A DNA stretch of 64,000 bases from Streptomyces sp. NBC_01439 (GTDB lineage Bacteria; Actinomycetota; Actinomycetes; Streptomycetales; Streptomycetaceae): the NCBI RefSeq assembly GCF_036227605.1, contig NZ_CP109487.1, positions 1,674,001 to 1,738,000 of the forward strand. Direction: 5' to 3'. The notes below the pieces were generated by a model. It ran no database searches, was not told the origin of the DNA, and worked only from the letters and a program-made list of their open reading frames with translations. The position numbers and the translations under genes are program-made. How positions within the stretch are numbered: position 1 is the first letter of the stretch; the number at the start of each line of letters is the position of its first letter. Shown here piece by piece: positions 16,184 through 23,923 of this stretch.

Positions 16184-18094
16184 TCAGGTGGCCCGGACGC
16201 GCGTCGCGTCGGCCTTCTCGCCGCCCCAGCGGAGGGCGACGGGGGTGGCGGACGGCTCTTCGGGGGTGGCGAGCCATCCCACGAGTGCGCCGTCGCGGGT
16301 GACGAGCACCGCGGCGGAGCCGGTGGGCAGGTCCAGCGTCCAGCCACCGCCGGTACCGGTGACCCGGTCGTCGGCGTCGGTGGGGTTGAAGGCGCCGATG
16401 ACGCGGACGCCGTCGGGGCCGGACCGGCTCAGGACGCGGGCCCCGCCGTGCTCCGTGGTCCAGCGCTGGCCGGCCGGAGCCGGGAGCGCGTCGGCGAACG
16501 CGGCGAGGAACGCGGCGGCCGCGCCGTCCGCGGACTCACCGGCCGGCAGCGTCAACTCGCCGGGACCGTCGCCGGCGGGGTGCCCGGCCCGCAGCACGGC
16601 GACGGGGACGGGGGTGCCGTCCGCGGCGGGGGCCGGCCGCTCGTCGAGCCAGCCGAGCCCGATCAACCTTCCGGAGTCGGCCAGTTGGTGGTGCACCGCG
16701 TCGGCGAGTTCCGCGAGGACGGTGCGGCCGGTGCGCTGCCAGGCGCCGGCCTCGGGCAGGGCCCGGTCGACGAGGACCACCGCGTCGCGGTCCAAGGCGG
16801 TGCCGGCCAGCAGGTCGCCGTGGCGTTCGAGGAACGCGGCCAGCAGCCGCAGGCCCTCGGCGTTGGCCTGGTGGGCCCCGCCCTCGGCGAGCGGTGCGCC
16901 CGGGGTGTACGGCGGTGCGTGCAGGGCGGGGTCCACCCCTTCGGCGCGCAGCCCGTCGGGGTCCATGTCGACCAGCGGGCCCCAGTTCTCCGTGGCGCAA
17001 GCGGTGTAGACGCTGACGGTGGTGGAGCCCAGGAGGAGGGCCAGCAGGGCGTTGAAGACGGGGGTCGCCGGCCGGGCGAAGGACTCGTCGGTCCAGGTGA
17101 ACCCCCAGTTCGCCTCGACGACGTCGGTGCCGCCGAGGAGGATCCCGGCCAGGTGGGAGCCGAAGGCTGCGGTCTCCCTGGCCGGGTTGCCGATCCATTC
17201 GGTGTGGCCGACGAAGTACCCGGAGCCCTGCACGGCGCGCTGCCGGGCGGCCCAGGCGTCGAGGGCGGCGCGCGGTGCGGCGACCGCGGTGAGGGGGACG
17301 TTGGCCAGCCGGGCCGGGCCTTCGGGGAAGAGCGCGGAGATCCGGTCCCACAGGTCGACGATGGCGTGCCCGGACCAACGCGACCACTGCTGTCGCGTGG
17401 CGCTGGTCCACCGGGTGACGTCCTCGGTGGCGAGGGCGGCCTCGTCGGGCAGGCCGCGTCCGGTCAACCAGCGGGCGAAGGCCCGACGGGCGGCCGGCGA
17501 GGCGTCCTGGGCGTCCACGGGGAGGTGGGCGTCGCCGCAGGTGCCCTCGTTGCCGAGCTGGAGGGCGACGACGGGGCCGTCGGGGGCGGCGGCCCGGGTG
17601 ACGACCTCGTCGGCGACGGCCTTCAGCCAGGTCTCGGTCTCGGCCTGGACGGCCGGGTCGAGGAGGCTGGGCAGCGGCTCGCCCTGGGAGGTGAGGACGG
17701 CGCCGTCCAGCCCCTGGTAGGGGGTGTGTCCGGGGCCGCAGAGGCGGTCGGGCAGCCCGCCGAGCTGGACCTCGGCGTGGATGAAGGGGCCGGGCTTGAG
17801 GAGGACGCCCAGTCCGGCGGCGGCGGCCAGCTCCAGCAGTCCGACGACGTCGCGCTGCGGGTCGGTCTTCCCGGTGAAGTCGAAGGAGCGGTCGTCCTCC
17901 TGCGCACCCGTTTCGTGGAAGCGCCACGGGAGGTAGCAGGAGACGACGTCCACGCCGAGGGCCCGCAGTTCGCGCAGGTCGGCGCCCCAGTTGGCGGGGG
18001 CGGCCCGGTAGTAGGGGTACTCGCCGACGACGACGGGCCGGGTGGTGCCGGGGACGAGCGCTCCGGCGAGCGTGGTGCGCGGGACGGGGCTCAT
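16184..18094 (-). CDS. GH35-type beta-galactosidase
   Basis: A 636-residue glycoside hydrolase matching family 35 along the catalytic TIM barrel. The N-terminal run (VGEYPYYRAAPANWGADL, VSCYLPWRFHETG, LLKPGPFIHAEVQLGGLP) is the GH35 signature. The acid/base Glu is expected in LQLGNEGTCGD (near residue 183) and the nucleophile Glu in DVVEANWGFTWTDE (near 330). No signal peptide is seen, so it acts in the cytoplasm. Its ATG overlaps the dehydrogenase stop (ATGA), making it the last gene of a four-gene operon. GH35 enzymes usually release terminal galactose. In an azasugar operon it could be an inhibitor-tolerant copy, or could trim a glycosylated product. Confidence 0.9.
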   Translation of the reverse strand: MSPVPRTTLAGALVPGTTRPVVVGEYPYYRAAPANWGADLRELRALGVDVVSCYLPWRFHETGAQEDDRSFDFTGKTDPQRDVVGLLELAAAAGLGVLLKPGPFIHAEVQLGGLPDRLCGPGHTPYQGLDGAVLTSQGEPLPSLLDPAVQAETETWLKAVADEVVTRAAAPDGPVVALQLGNEGTCGDAHLPVDAQDASPAARRAFARWLTGRGLPDEAALATEDVTRWTSATRQQWSRWSGHAIVDLWDRISALFPEGPARLANVPLTAVAAPRAALDAWAARQRAVQGSGYFVGHTEWIGNPARETAAFGSHLAGILLGGTDVVEANWGFTWTDESFARPATPVFNALLALLLGSTTVSVYTACATENWGPLVDMDPDGLRAEGVDPALHAPPYTPGAPLAEGGAHQANAEGLRLLAAFLERHGDLLAGTALDRDAVVLVDRALPEAGAWQRTGRTVLAELADAVHHQLADSGRLIGLGWLDERPAPAADGTPVPVAVLRAGHPAGDGPGELTLPAGESADGAAAAFLAAFADALPAPAGQRWTTEHGGARVLSRSGPDGVRVIGAFNPTDADDRVTGTGGGWTLDLPTGSAAVLVTRDGALVGWLATPEEPSATPVALRWGGEKADATRVRAT

Positions 18095-19128
18095 GCGGCC
18101 GCTCCGTCGTGCGGGGGTACGAGGACGACCTTCAGGGCGGTGTACTCGGCGCCGGGGACGGCGGCGAGGGCCTTGAACGCCTCTTCGTGGTCGGCGAGGG
18201 CGAAGCGGTGGGTGACCACGCGCTCCAGCGGCAGCTGCCGGGCGAGCTCGACGGCCTTGGGGAAGATCATGCTGTTGTAGTCGCCGGCGCCGATGATCTG
18301 CAGGCCGCGCTGGAGCAGGGTGAGGGGCCGGACGGTGGCGGAGGCGTTGCTGTTGAAGCCCATGACGACGACGCGGCCGCGCACGGCGGCGTAGCCGATG
18401 CTCTGCTCGAGGAGGTTGCCCACGGAGTCGACGACGAGGTCGCCGCGTTCGGTGAGGGCCGGGTCGTCCGGGGTGTGGACGGTGACGCGGCCGCCGAACT
18501 CGGGGGCGTCGAAGATCTCCTGGCCGAGCCGGCCGCGTACCGGGTCGGGTTCGACGAGGAGGACCGTCGCGCCGTAGCGCTGGGCGGCCATGGCGGTGAC
18601 CACGCCCATGGGGCCGCCACCGACGACGACGGCGGTCTCGCCGGCCGCCAGGCGGCCAGCCTCGATGTTGTTGAGTGCGCAGGCGAGCGGTTCGACGACG
18701 ACGGCGCGGTCGAAGTCCATGTCTTCGGGGATCGCGTGGCAGAAGAGCTCGGGGAGGCGGATGAACTCGGCGAAGGAGCCGTCGTAGTCCAGGCCCACCT
18801 CGGTGCCGGCCTTGTGGCCGCAGAAGTTCCAGTGGCCTTCGAGGCAGGTGGGGCAGTTTCCGCAGTACAGGGTGGGGTTGACGATGACCCGGTCGCCGAC
18901 GGCGAAGCGGGTGACGCCGGGGCCCGTGGAGTCGACGACGCCGACGGCCTCGTGGCCCATGACGACACCGGTCTCGGCCGGGAACTTGCCGACGAGGACG
19001 CTGCGGTCGGTCCCGCAGATGCCGCTCTGGGTGACGCGGATGATGACGTCGTCCGCGGCCAGCGGCTCCGGCTTGGGGTGGTCGACGAGGGCGAGCGTGC
19101 GGTCGGCGGTGAGCGTCAGTGCCTTCAT
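18091..19128 (-). CDS. zinc-dependent alcohol (polyol) dehydrogenase, GutB-like
   Basis: A 345-residue medium-chain dehydrogenase. The catalytic zinc site is in GICGTDRS and MGHEAVG. The structural zinc cysteines are in CGNCPTCLEGHWNFC. The NAD(P)-binding glycines are in VVVGGGPMGVV. It resembles sorbitol/threonine dehydrogenases. Together with the aminotransferase and phosphatase upstream it forms the trio known from 1-deoxynojirimycin-type pathways, where the GutB1 homologue oxidises the C6 alcohol of the aminopolyol so that it cyclises. ATG at 19126-19128 has GGAGG upstream and overlaps the phosphatase stop (ATGA); its stop overlaps the GH35 start. Confidence 0.93.
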   Translation of the reverse strand: MKALTLTADRTLALVDHPKPEPLAADDVIIRVTQSGICGTDRSVLVGKFPAETGVVMGHEAVGVVDSTGPGVTRFAVGDRVIVNPTLYCGNCPTCLEGHWNFCGHKAGTEVGLDYDGSFAEFIRLPELFCHAIPEDMDFDRAVVVEPLACALNNIEAGRLAAGETAVVVGGGPMGVVTAMAAQRYGATVLLVEPDPVRGRLGQEIFDAPEFGGRVTVHTPDDPALTERGDLVVDSVGNLLEQSIGYAAVRGRVVVMGFNSNASATVRPLTLLQRGLQIIGAGDYNSMIFPKAVELARQLPLERVVTHRFALADHEEAFKALAAVPGAEYTALKVVLVPPHDGAAA

Positions 19129-20150
19129 GATTCCTCCCTCGCGGGCGCGGCGGCGGCGCGGCCCAGGTCCCAGCGGATGGTGTCGAGCAGTTGCTCGTGG
19201 AGTTCGGGGGTGGCGGCGGCGATGCAGGACTTCTGGTTCATCGGGCCGAGGTCCACCAGGGACGTGCTGCCGAGGTCGTCGCCGTAGGCGTCGGTGATGA
19301 CGACGCCGGCCTGCCGGGCGAGGTAGACGACGGCGGCGATGTCGTAGGGGAAGAGGTGCAGGATCGAGCCGCGGCCGACCCGCAGGAACGCCTCTTCGGT
19401 GTCGGGGTGGTCGCGCAGCACGCGGTTGCCGATGTCGACGTAGGCGTCGAGCTGGCCGGTGATGATGCGGGAGATGGAGAAGGTGCTGCTGTTGAAGACG
19501 AAGATGCCGCCGGTGTTGGCCGAACGGTCCACGAGGTGGCCGTACGCCTCGGTCATCAGGTCCATCGGGTGGCCGTTGAACTCGATCGACCAGAACATGT
19601 GGGTCGGGTCGGTGTTCCGGCTCAGCCGCGGGACCGGGGTGGCGAATCCGCCGCTGTCGAGACCGCCGGTGTCGTCGCCGTAGAGCCATGCGCCGCTCTT
19701 GATCTCGACCAGGCAGGCGGCGTCGACGTCGGCGAGGGTGGGTTTGCCGTCCCCGTAGGGGGCGGCCGCGATGGACACCATGCCCATTTCGAGGCCGGCC
19801 GAGGTGGGGCGGGTGCCGTCGATCGGGTCGACGACGAGGAGGACCTGCGGCTCGGGGGCGAGCTCCACGTAGGAGCCGTCCTCGGTGTAGAGGGCCGCGG
19901 GAACGTGGGCGTGCTCGCGCAGGTAGTCCAGTACGGCCTGCTCCGCCACCTCGTCGACGTCGAACTGGGCGTCGCCGCCGGGCGAGTCGCCGTGGACGCT
20001 GCGCTCGCGGCCGGTGGCCTCGTAGGCGAGGAGTTCGGCGCGGACGTGCTGTCCGAGGGAGATGAGCAGCCGCTTCATCGGGTTGTCGGCGGCCAGCGGA
20101 TCGTCGGCCGTCACCGGGGTGTCGGCGGTCGTCGGGGTGCCGGCGGTCAT
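19125..20150 (-). CDS. inositol-monophosphatase-family sugar phosphatase, YktC-like
   Basis: A 341-residue member of the Mg-dependent, lithium-sensitive phosphatase family. The metal-binding motif VVDPIDGTRP is clear, with an upstream acidic site (YTEDGSYVEL) and the C-terminal YDIAAVVYLARQAGVVITDAYG. About 24 extra N-terminal residues are a low-complexity TADTP-type repeat; an internal Met25 is an alternative start but lacks a good ribosome binding site. In the azasugar trio this enzyme (Yktc1 in Bacillus) removes the phosphate from the 2-amino-2-deoxy-polyol phosphate. Both ends overlap its neighbours by ATGA. Confidence 0.9.
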   Translation of the reverse strand: MTAGTPTTADTPVTADDPLAADNPMKRLLISLGQHVRAELLAYEATGRERSVHGDSPGGDAQFDVDEVAEQAVLDYLREHAHVPAALYTEDGSYVELAPEPQVLLVVDPIDGTRPTSAGLEMGMVSIAAAPYGDGKPTLADVDAACLVEIKSGAWLYGDDTGGLDSGGFATPVPRLSRNTDPTHMFWSIEFNGHPMDLMTEAYGHLVDRSANTGGIFVFNSSTFSISRIITGQLDAYVDIGNRVLRDHPDTEEAFLRVGRGSILHLFPYDIAAVVYLARQAGVVITDAYGDDLGSTSLVDLGPMNQKSCIAAATPELHEQLLDTIRWDLGRAAAAPAREES

Positions 20151-21415
20151 CGGGCCAGCTCCGCGAGGAAGAGGTTCTCGAGCTTGTCGCAGATCTCCTC
20201 GGCCTGGTCCATGGTGAGGATCAGCGGCGGACGGATCTTGAGCACGTTGCCGTAGCCGTAGCGCGAGGTGCGCAGGATCAGGCCGTGGTCCATGGCCTTG
20301 GTGGCCAGGTGGTTGGTGAGCTTCACGGCGGGCTTGCCGTCGGCTTCGGCGATCTCGAAGCCGATCATCAGTCCGACGCCGCGGACGTCGACGATCTGCG
20401 GGTAGCGGCGCTTCATGTCGTCGAGGCGCTGCATGATGTAGTCGCCGGTGCGGGTGACGTTCGCCAGGAACGCGGGCTGCCGCACGATGTCGAGGGTGGC
20501 GTTGGCCGCAGCGGCGGCCAGCAGGTTGGCGCCGTAGGTGAAGGAGTGGTGGTTCGCGGGGAGGCCGGCGAGCCGCTCGTTGGTGATGATGGCGGCGACC
20601 TGCGCACCCGATCCGCCGAGGCCCTTGGCCGTGGTGATGGCATCGGGTTCGACGTCGAAGTACTGGGCGGCGAACATGTGGCCGGTACGGCCGATGCCCG
20701 TCTGGATCTCGTCGAATATGAGGGCGATGTTCTGCTCGTCGCAGAAGGCGCGCAGTTTCTGCATGTAGCCGTCCGGCGGAACGATGTTGCCGCCGTTTCC
20801 GGAGATCGGCTCGATGAGTAAGGCGGCGACCCGGCCGGAGCTGGCGTAGTCGACGAAGTCCTCCAGCCGGTCCACGCACATCATCCCGCAGGAGCCCTCC
20901 TTCTGCCCGTAGAAGCAGCGGAAGCAGTACGGGTCGGGAACCTGGAGGCTGCCGGGGAAGAGGTTCGGGAACGGCTCGCGACGGAACGCGTTGCCGGACA
21001 TCGACGTCATCATCATCGTCTGGCCCACGTGGCTGCGGAACAGCGTGATGACCTCGGACTTGCCGGTGGCCATCTGGGCCATCTTGATGGCGCCCTCGTT
21101 GGCGGCGGAGCCGCCGGAGACCTTGGGATGGACCTTCGTCAGGTTGTCCGGGGAGACCTCGACTAACCGCTGGACCAGGCCGTTGACCGGATCGCTCTGG
21201 TAGGAGGAGGTGATGTGGACCACCTTGTCGAGCTGGTCCTTCATCGCGGCGACGACGGCCGGGTGGGAGTATCCCAGGCTCAGGTTGAAGGTCGCCGACG
21301 CGCAGTCGAGGTAGCTCTTGCCGTCCTCGTCGTAGAGGTAGACACCCTCGCCCCGCGCCATCTTGTAGTCGCTGACGGGGTAATAGATGTGCTCGGTAAC
21401 GTCCTTGGTTTCCAT
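20147..21415 (-). CDS. class III PLP aminotransferase, GabT1-like, with two TTA codons
   Basis: A 422-residue class III aminotransferase. Landmarks are SGGSAANEGAIKMA, LIFDEIQTGIGRTG and the PLP lysine in AITTAKGLGGSG. A cysteine-rich insert (YCFRCFYGQKEGSCGMMC, about 163-180) is seen in some members of the family. It is the first gene of the operon and starts at ATG 21413-21415 behind GAGAGGG. In azasugar pathways the GabT1 enzyme aminates C2 of fructose 6-phosphate. Codons 84 (21164-21166) and 199 (20819-20821) are TTA, the rare leucine codon that in Streptomyces depends on the bldA tRNA, so expression is probably tied to development. Confidence 0.93.
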   Translation of the reverse strand: METKDVTEHIYYPVSDYKMARGEGVYLYDEDGKSYLDCASATFNLSLGYSHPAVVAAMKDQLDKVVHITSSYQSDPVNGLVQRLVEVSPDNLTKVHPKVSGGSAANEGAIKMAQMATGKSEVITLFRSHVGQTMMMTSMSGNAFRREPFPNLFPGSLQVPDPYCFRCFYGQKEGSCGMMCVDRLEDFVDYASSGRVAALLIEPISGNGGNIVPPDGYMQKLRAFCDEQNIALIFDEIQTGIGRTGHMFAAQYFDVEPDAITTAKGLGGSGAQVAAIITNERLAGLPANHHSFTYGANLLAAAAANATLDIVRQPAFLANVTRTGDYIMQRLDDMKRRYPQIVDVRGVGLMIGFEIAEADGKPAVKLTNHLATKAMDHGLILRTSRYGYGNVLKIRPPLILTMDQAEEICDKLENLFLAELAR

Positions 21416-21654
21416 CGGTCCCTCTCACACGGGTCGTTCGAGACGTCAACACGTCGAAGAATGGACGGCAGAATTGCAGTTCACGTCCAGTGGAAAAGAA
21501 TTCGGATACGGCGACTTGATGCCGGTGGGGGGCGGCCCGGATACTTCACCCGTTGGAGACAGGGATCTCGTGGCAGCGCCTTCTCTTTCATCTGATCACA
21601 TTCCAACTCGGCCTGACAAGTGACCATTTGGAAATGCGGATCTTTTTACTCCCT
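21416..21654 (-). promoter_or_regulatory. probable promoter region of the azasugar operon
   Basis: This stretch is clearly less GC-rich than its surroundings, with several A/T runs (for example around 21480-21500 and 21590-21660). It lies directly upstream of the first gene of the leftward operon. No gene is supported. Several TTG-containing -35-like hexamers can be picked on the minus strand, but I cannot choose a promoter with confidence. Confidence 0.5.
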
Positions 21655-21900
21655 TTACCGTCCGGTTTCTCTACCCGGGAAAGGAGAGGGCGCCGGCGGA
21701 GCCGCTCGGGGAACGGGGCACGGCCGTCGCGGCGTGCGCGACGGGCAGCCCGGCCGGCCCCGGTGCGGCCACGGCCCGCAGGGTGCGCCGGGACGCCTTG
21801 TCCCGGGACAGGGCGGGCCGGCACAGGTGATGCAGTCCGGGTCGGGGGCGGCGAGCGCCGCGGGACCGAGGCGTTCCGCCCAGTCGGACGGCGCCGTCAC
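21655..21900 (-). CDS. possible small coupled ORF, uncertain
   Basis: An 81-codon frame whose GTG (21898-21900) forms a GTGA overlap with the stop of the HAD gene, the arrangement used throughout this window. The first 30 residues (APSDWAERLGPAALAAPDPD, then a CITCAGPPC motif) look protein-like; the rest is proline/arginine-rich and resembles translated GC-rich noise. I recognise no family. It may be a real short protein, a remnant of a longer gene, or chance. Confidence 0.25.
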   Translation of the reverse strand: MTAPSDWAERLGPAALAAPDPDCITCAGPPCPGTRRPGAPCGPWPHRGRPGCPSRTPRRPCPVPRAAPPAPSPFPGRETGR

Positions 21901-22499
21901 GTCAACGCCGCCTCCAGCGCGACCAGTAGTTCCTCCGGCGAGGTGAACACGTGGCCCTGGAGGCCGAGTCTGCGTGCCGCGTCCACGTTCTCGGCCCGGT
22001 CGTCGACGAACAGGATCTCTCCGGGCGGCAGCCCGAGTTCGCGGACGCACCACTCGTAGGCGGCGGGTTCGGGCTTGGCGCTGCCGATCCGGCAGGAGAG
22101 TCCGCGGACCGCGAACCGCTCCAGCCACGGCTGGGTGGCCTCGTACCGGGCGGCCAGGTCCTCGGGGATGTTGGAGAGGAGGCCGAGCACGAGCCCCTGG
22201 TCGGCGAGGAGGCCGAGCAGGTCCACCATGCGCCGGTCGATCTCGCTCCAGCTGGCGAGGTCGGCGGCGGTCAGCTCCTCGGTCAGCCGCCCGTCGAGCG
22301 GGACGTCCAGGTGCGCGAAGACCGCTCGCCAGTAGCCGGGCCCGGTGACCTCGCCGCGGTCGTAGGGGGGTCGCTCGGACCAGTACGCCGCCCAGAAGCG
22401 GTCGGGGTCGGCACCGGCCGTGCGTTCCAGGACGGCCGTGGACTCGGGCGACTGGACACGCGCGATGACACCGAACATGTCGAAGAGGACGGCTTTCAT
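21897..22499 (-). CDS. HAD-superfamily hydrolase
   Basis: A 200-residue HAD protein of the subfamily IA, YihX-like type. Motif I is AVLFDMFGVI, motif II LLSNIPE, motif III lysine in GSAKPEP, and motif IV FVDDRAENVDAA. In motif I the second aspartate of the usual DxD is replaced by phenylalanine (DMF), as in dehalogenase-like or non-phosphatase members, so classic phosphatase activity is not certain. ATG at 22497-22499 follows GAGGAACC and lies 18 bp after the MFS stop, so the two genes form a unit. A role in sugar-phosphate handling is plausible given the DeoR regulator nearby. Confidence 0.85.
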   Translation of the reverse strand: MKAVLFDMFGVIARVQSPESTAVLERTAGADPDRFWAAYWSERPPYDRGEVTGPGYWRAVFAHLDVPLDGRLTEELTAADLASWSEIDRRMVDLLGLLADQGLVLGLLSNIPEDLAARYEATQPWLERFAVRGLSCRIGSAKPEPAAYEWCVRELGLPPGEILFVDDRAENVDAARRLGLQGHVFTSPEELLVALEAALT

Positions 22500-22517
22500 C
22501 CTTCGGTTCCTCACGTT

Positions 22518-23753
22518 CTACGGGTTCAGGGGTGTGGTGACGGCGTCCGTGCGCCCGGAGTCGCGCGGGCCGGGCACGCCCCCGGGGTCGGGGGCGTTGC
22601 GGCGCAGCCACAGGCTCAGCGCGCCGCAGACGACGGCGAGCAGGAACAGCAGGAGCGGCACCGTCTTCACCTCCATCGTGTCGATGACGGCGCCGAGCAG
22701 CGGCGGGAACGCCACGCCGCCGATCATCGAGGCGGCGATCACATAGGCGCCTGCGGCGCCCACGCCGGGCACGGCGCGGTTCAGCCAGGGCAGGCAGGTG
22801 GGGAAGATCGGCGCGATCATCAGGCCGACGCCGAAGTACGCGTACGGGGCGAACGCCGGGACCGTCGCCAGGAGGAGGAAGCCGGCCATGCCGACGCAGC
22901 AGACGAGGAGGATCGACGGCGCGGACCAGCGCAGGCTGATCGGCGCGGCGACGAACCGGCCGAGGGTCATGGCGGCCCAGTAGGCGGAGGTCGCGGTCGC
23001 TGCGGTGGCGGCCCCGTACCCGACGGCTTCGAGGTGGGTGGGCTCCCAGCCGCCGACGCCGGTCTCGATGGCGACGTGCAGGACGTAGATGCCGATGAAC
23101 ACCCCGATGATCGGGAGCACCCGGGCGCCTCCCGCCGGGGCGCCGTCCACGGGGGCGGGGGCGGGCTCCCGGGCGGCCACCCCGCCGAGGGTGACGAGGA
23201 TCAGCAGGCTGATCACGCCGGTGCCGATGAAGATCTCCGGATAGCTCTCCGCCCCGAGCCAGCCGATCAGGGCGGGACCGGCGATCGCACCGATGCCGAA
23301 GTGCCCGTTCAGCAGGTTGAGCATGGCGGTGCTGCGGTGGCCGAAGCCGACGGCGAAGAGCTGGTTGAGGCCGTAGTCGATGCCGCCGAAGCCCAGGCCG
23401 ATGACGAAGGTGCCGGCGAGGGCGAGGGTCCAGCTCGGGGAGAAGGCGAAGGCGGCGGCACCCACGGCCATCAGCACGTAGGAGCCGCCGAGCAGCACCC
23501 GGTTGTTCAGGCGGCCCCGCAGGAGGTGGTAGATCAGCACCCCGAGGAGGGCGCCGACGAAGTGGGCGCTGAGGCTGAGCCCGGCCACGGCCGGGCTGAT
23601 GCCGAACTCGTCCCGCAGGGCCGGGATCGCCGGACCGTAGAGCGCTTGGAGGGCGCCGATCACCACGAACGCCAGGCACGAGGCGACGATCGCGACGGTG
23701 GTGAGGAGGGGTTTCCCTCCTTCTGGCAGGTCGGCCTCACGGGTGGCGGTCAT
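22518..23753 (-). CDS. MFS transporter, sugar-type
   Basis: A 411-residue membrane protein with twelve predicted helices in two halves joined by a polar linker (AAREPAPAPVDGAPAGG). The pattern (PAIPALRDEFGISPAVAGLSLSAHF, then GGIDYGLNQLFAVGFG and LNGHFGIGAIAGP) resembles the fucose/glucose permease branch of the MFS. ATG at 23751-23753 is preceded by GAGGAGAG. It is transcribed divergently from the DeoR repressor across an operator-rich interval, so it is probably controlled by that repressor. It may import a sugar or move an azasugar; direction is not readable. Confidence 0.85.
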   Translation of the reverse strand: MTATREADLPEGGKPLLTTVAIVASCLAFVVIGALQALYGPAIPALRDEFGISPAVAGLSLSAHFVGALLGVLIYHLLRGRLNNRVLLGGSYVLMAVGAAAFAFSPSWTLALAGTFVIGLGFGGIDYGLNQLFAVGFGHRSTAMLNLLNGHFGIGAIAGPALIGWLGAESYPEIFIGTGVISLLILVTLGGVAAREPAPAPVDGAPAGGARVLPIIGVFIGIYVLHVAIETGVGGWEPTHLEAVGYGAATAATATSAYWAAMTLGRFVAAPISLRWSAPSILLVCCVGMAGFLLLATVPAFAPYAYFGVGLMIAPIFPTCLPWLNRAVPGVGAAGAYVIAASMIGGVAFPPLLGAVIDTMEVKTVPLLLFLLAVVCGALSLWLRRNAPDPGGVPGPRDSGRTDAVTTPLNP

Positions 23754-23923
23754 GGCTCTCCTCATCGGTCACGGCCGAATGAACACGATCAATGTTCACA
23801 ACAGCAGGAAGTTCCCCCTACTCCGCTCAAGCTACACATCACGAATGTTCATTTCAACAGTTTGAATGTTCGAAACGCACATCCTGGCGGCCCTCCGCCC
23901 CCATCTGTGCTAAAAGCAGACAC
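23754..23923. promoter_or_regulatory. divergent MFS/DeoR control region with AATGTTC operator repeats
   Basis: The 170-bp interval between the divergent MFS and DeoR genes is AT-richer than its surroundings. It contains a palindrome TGAACA-N7-TGTTCA at 23780-23798, and two direct GAATGTTC copies at 23843-23850 and 23864-23871, exactly 21 bp (two helical turns) apart. AATGTTC thus occurs three times. This is what a DeoR-type repressor controlling itself and the divergent transporter would need. Confidence 0.7.
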
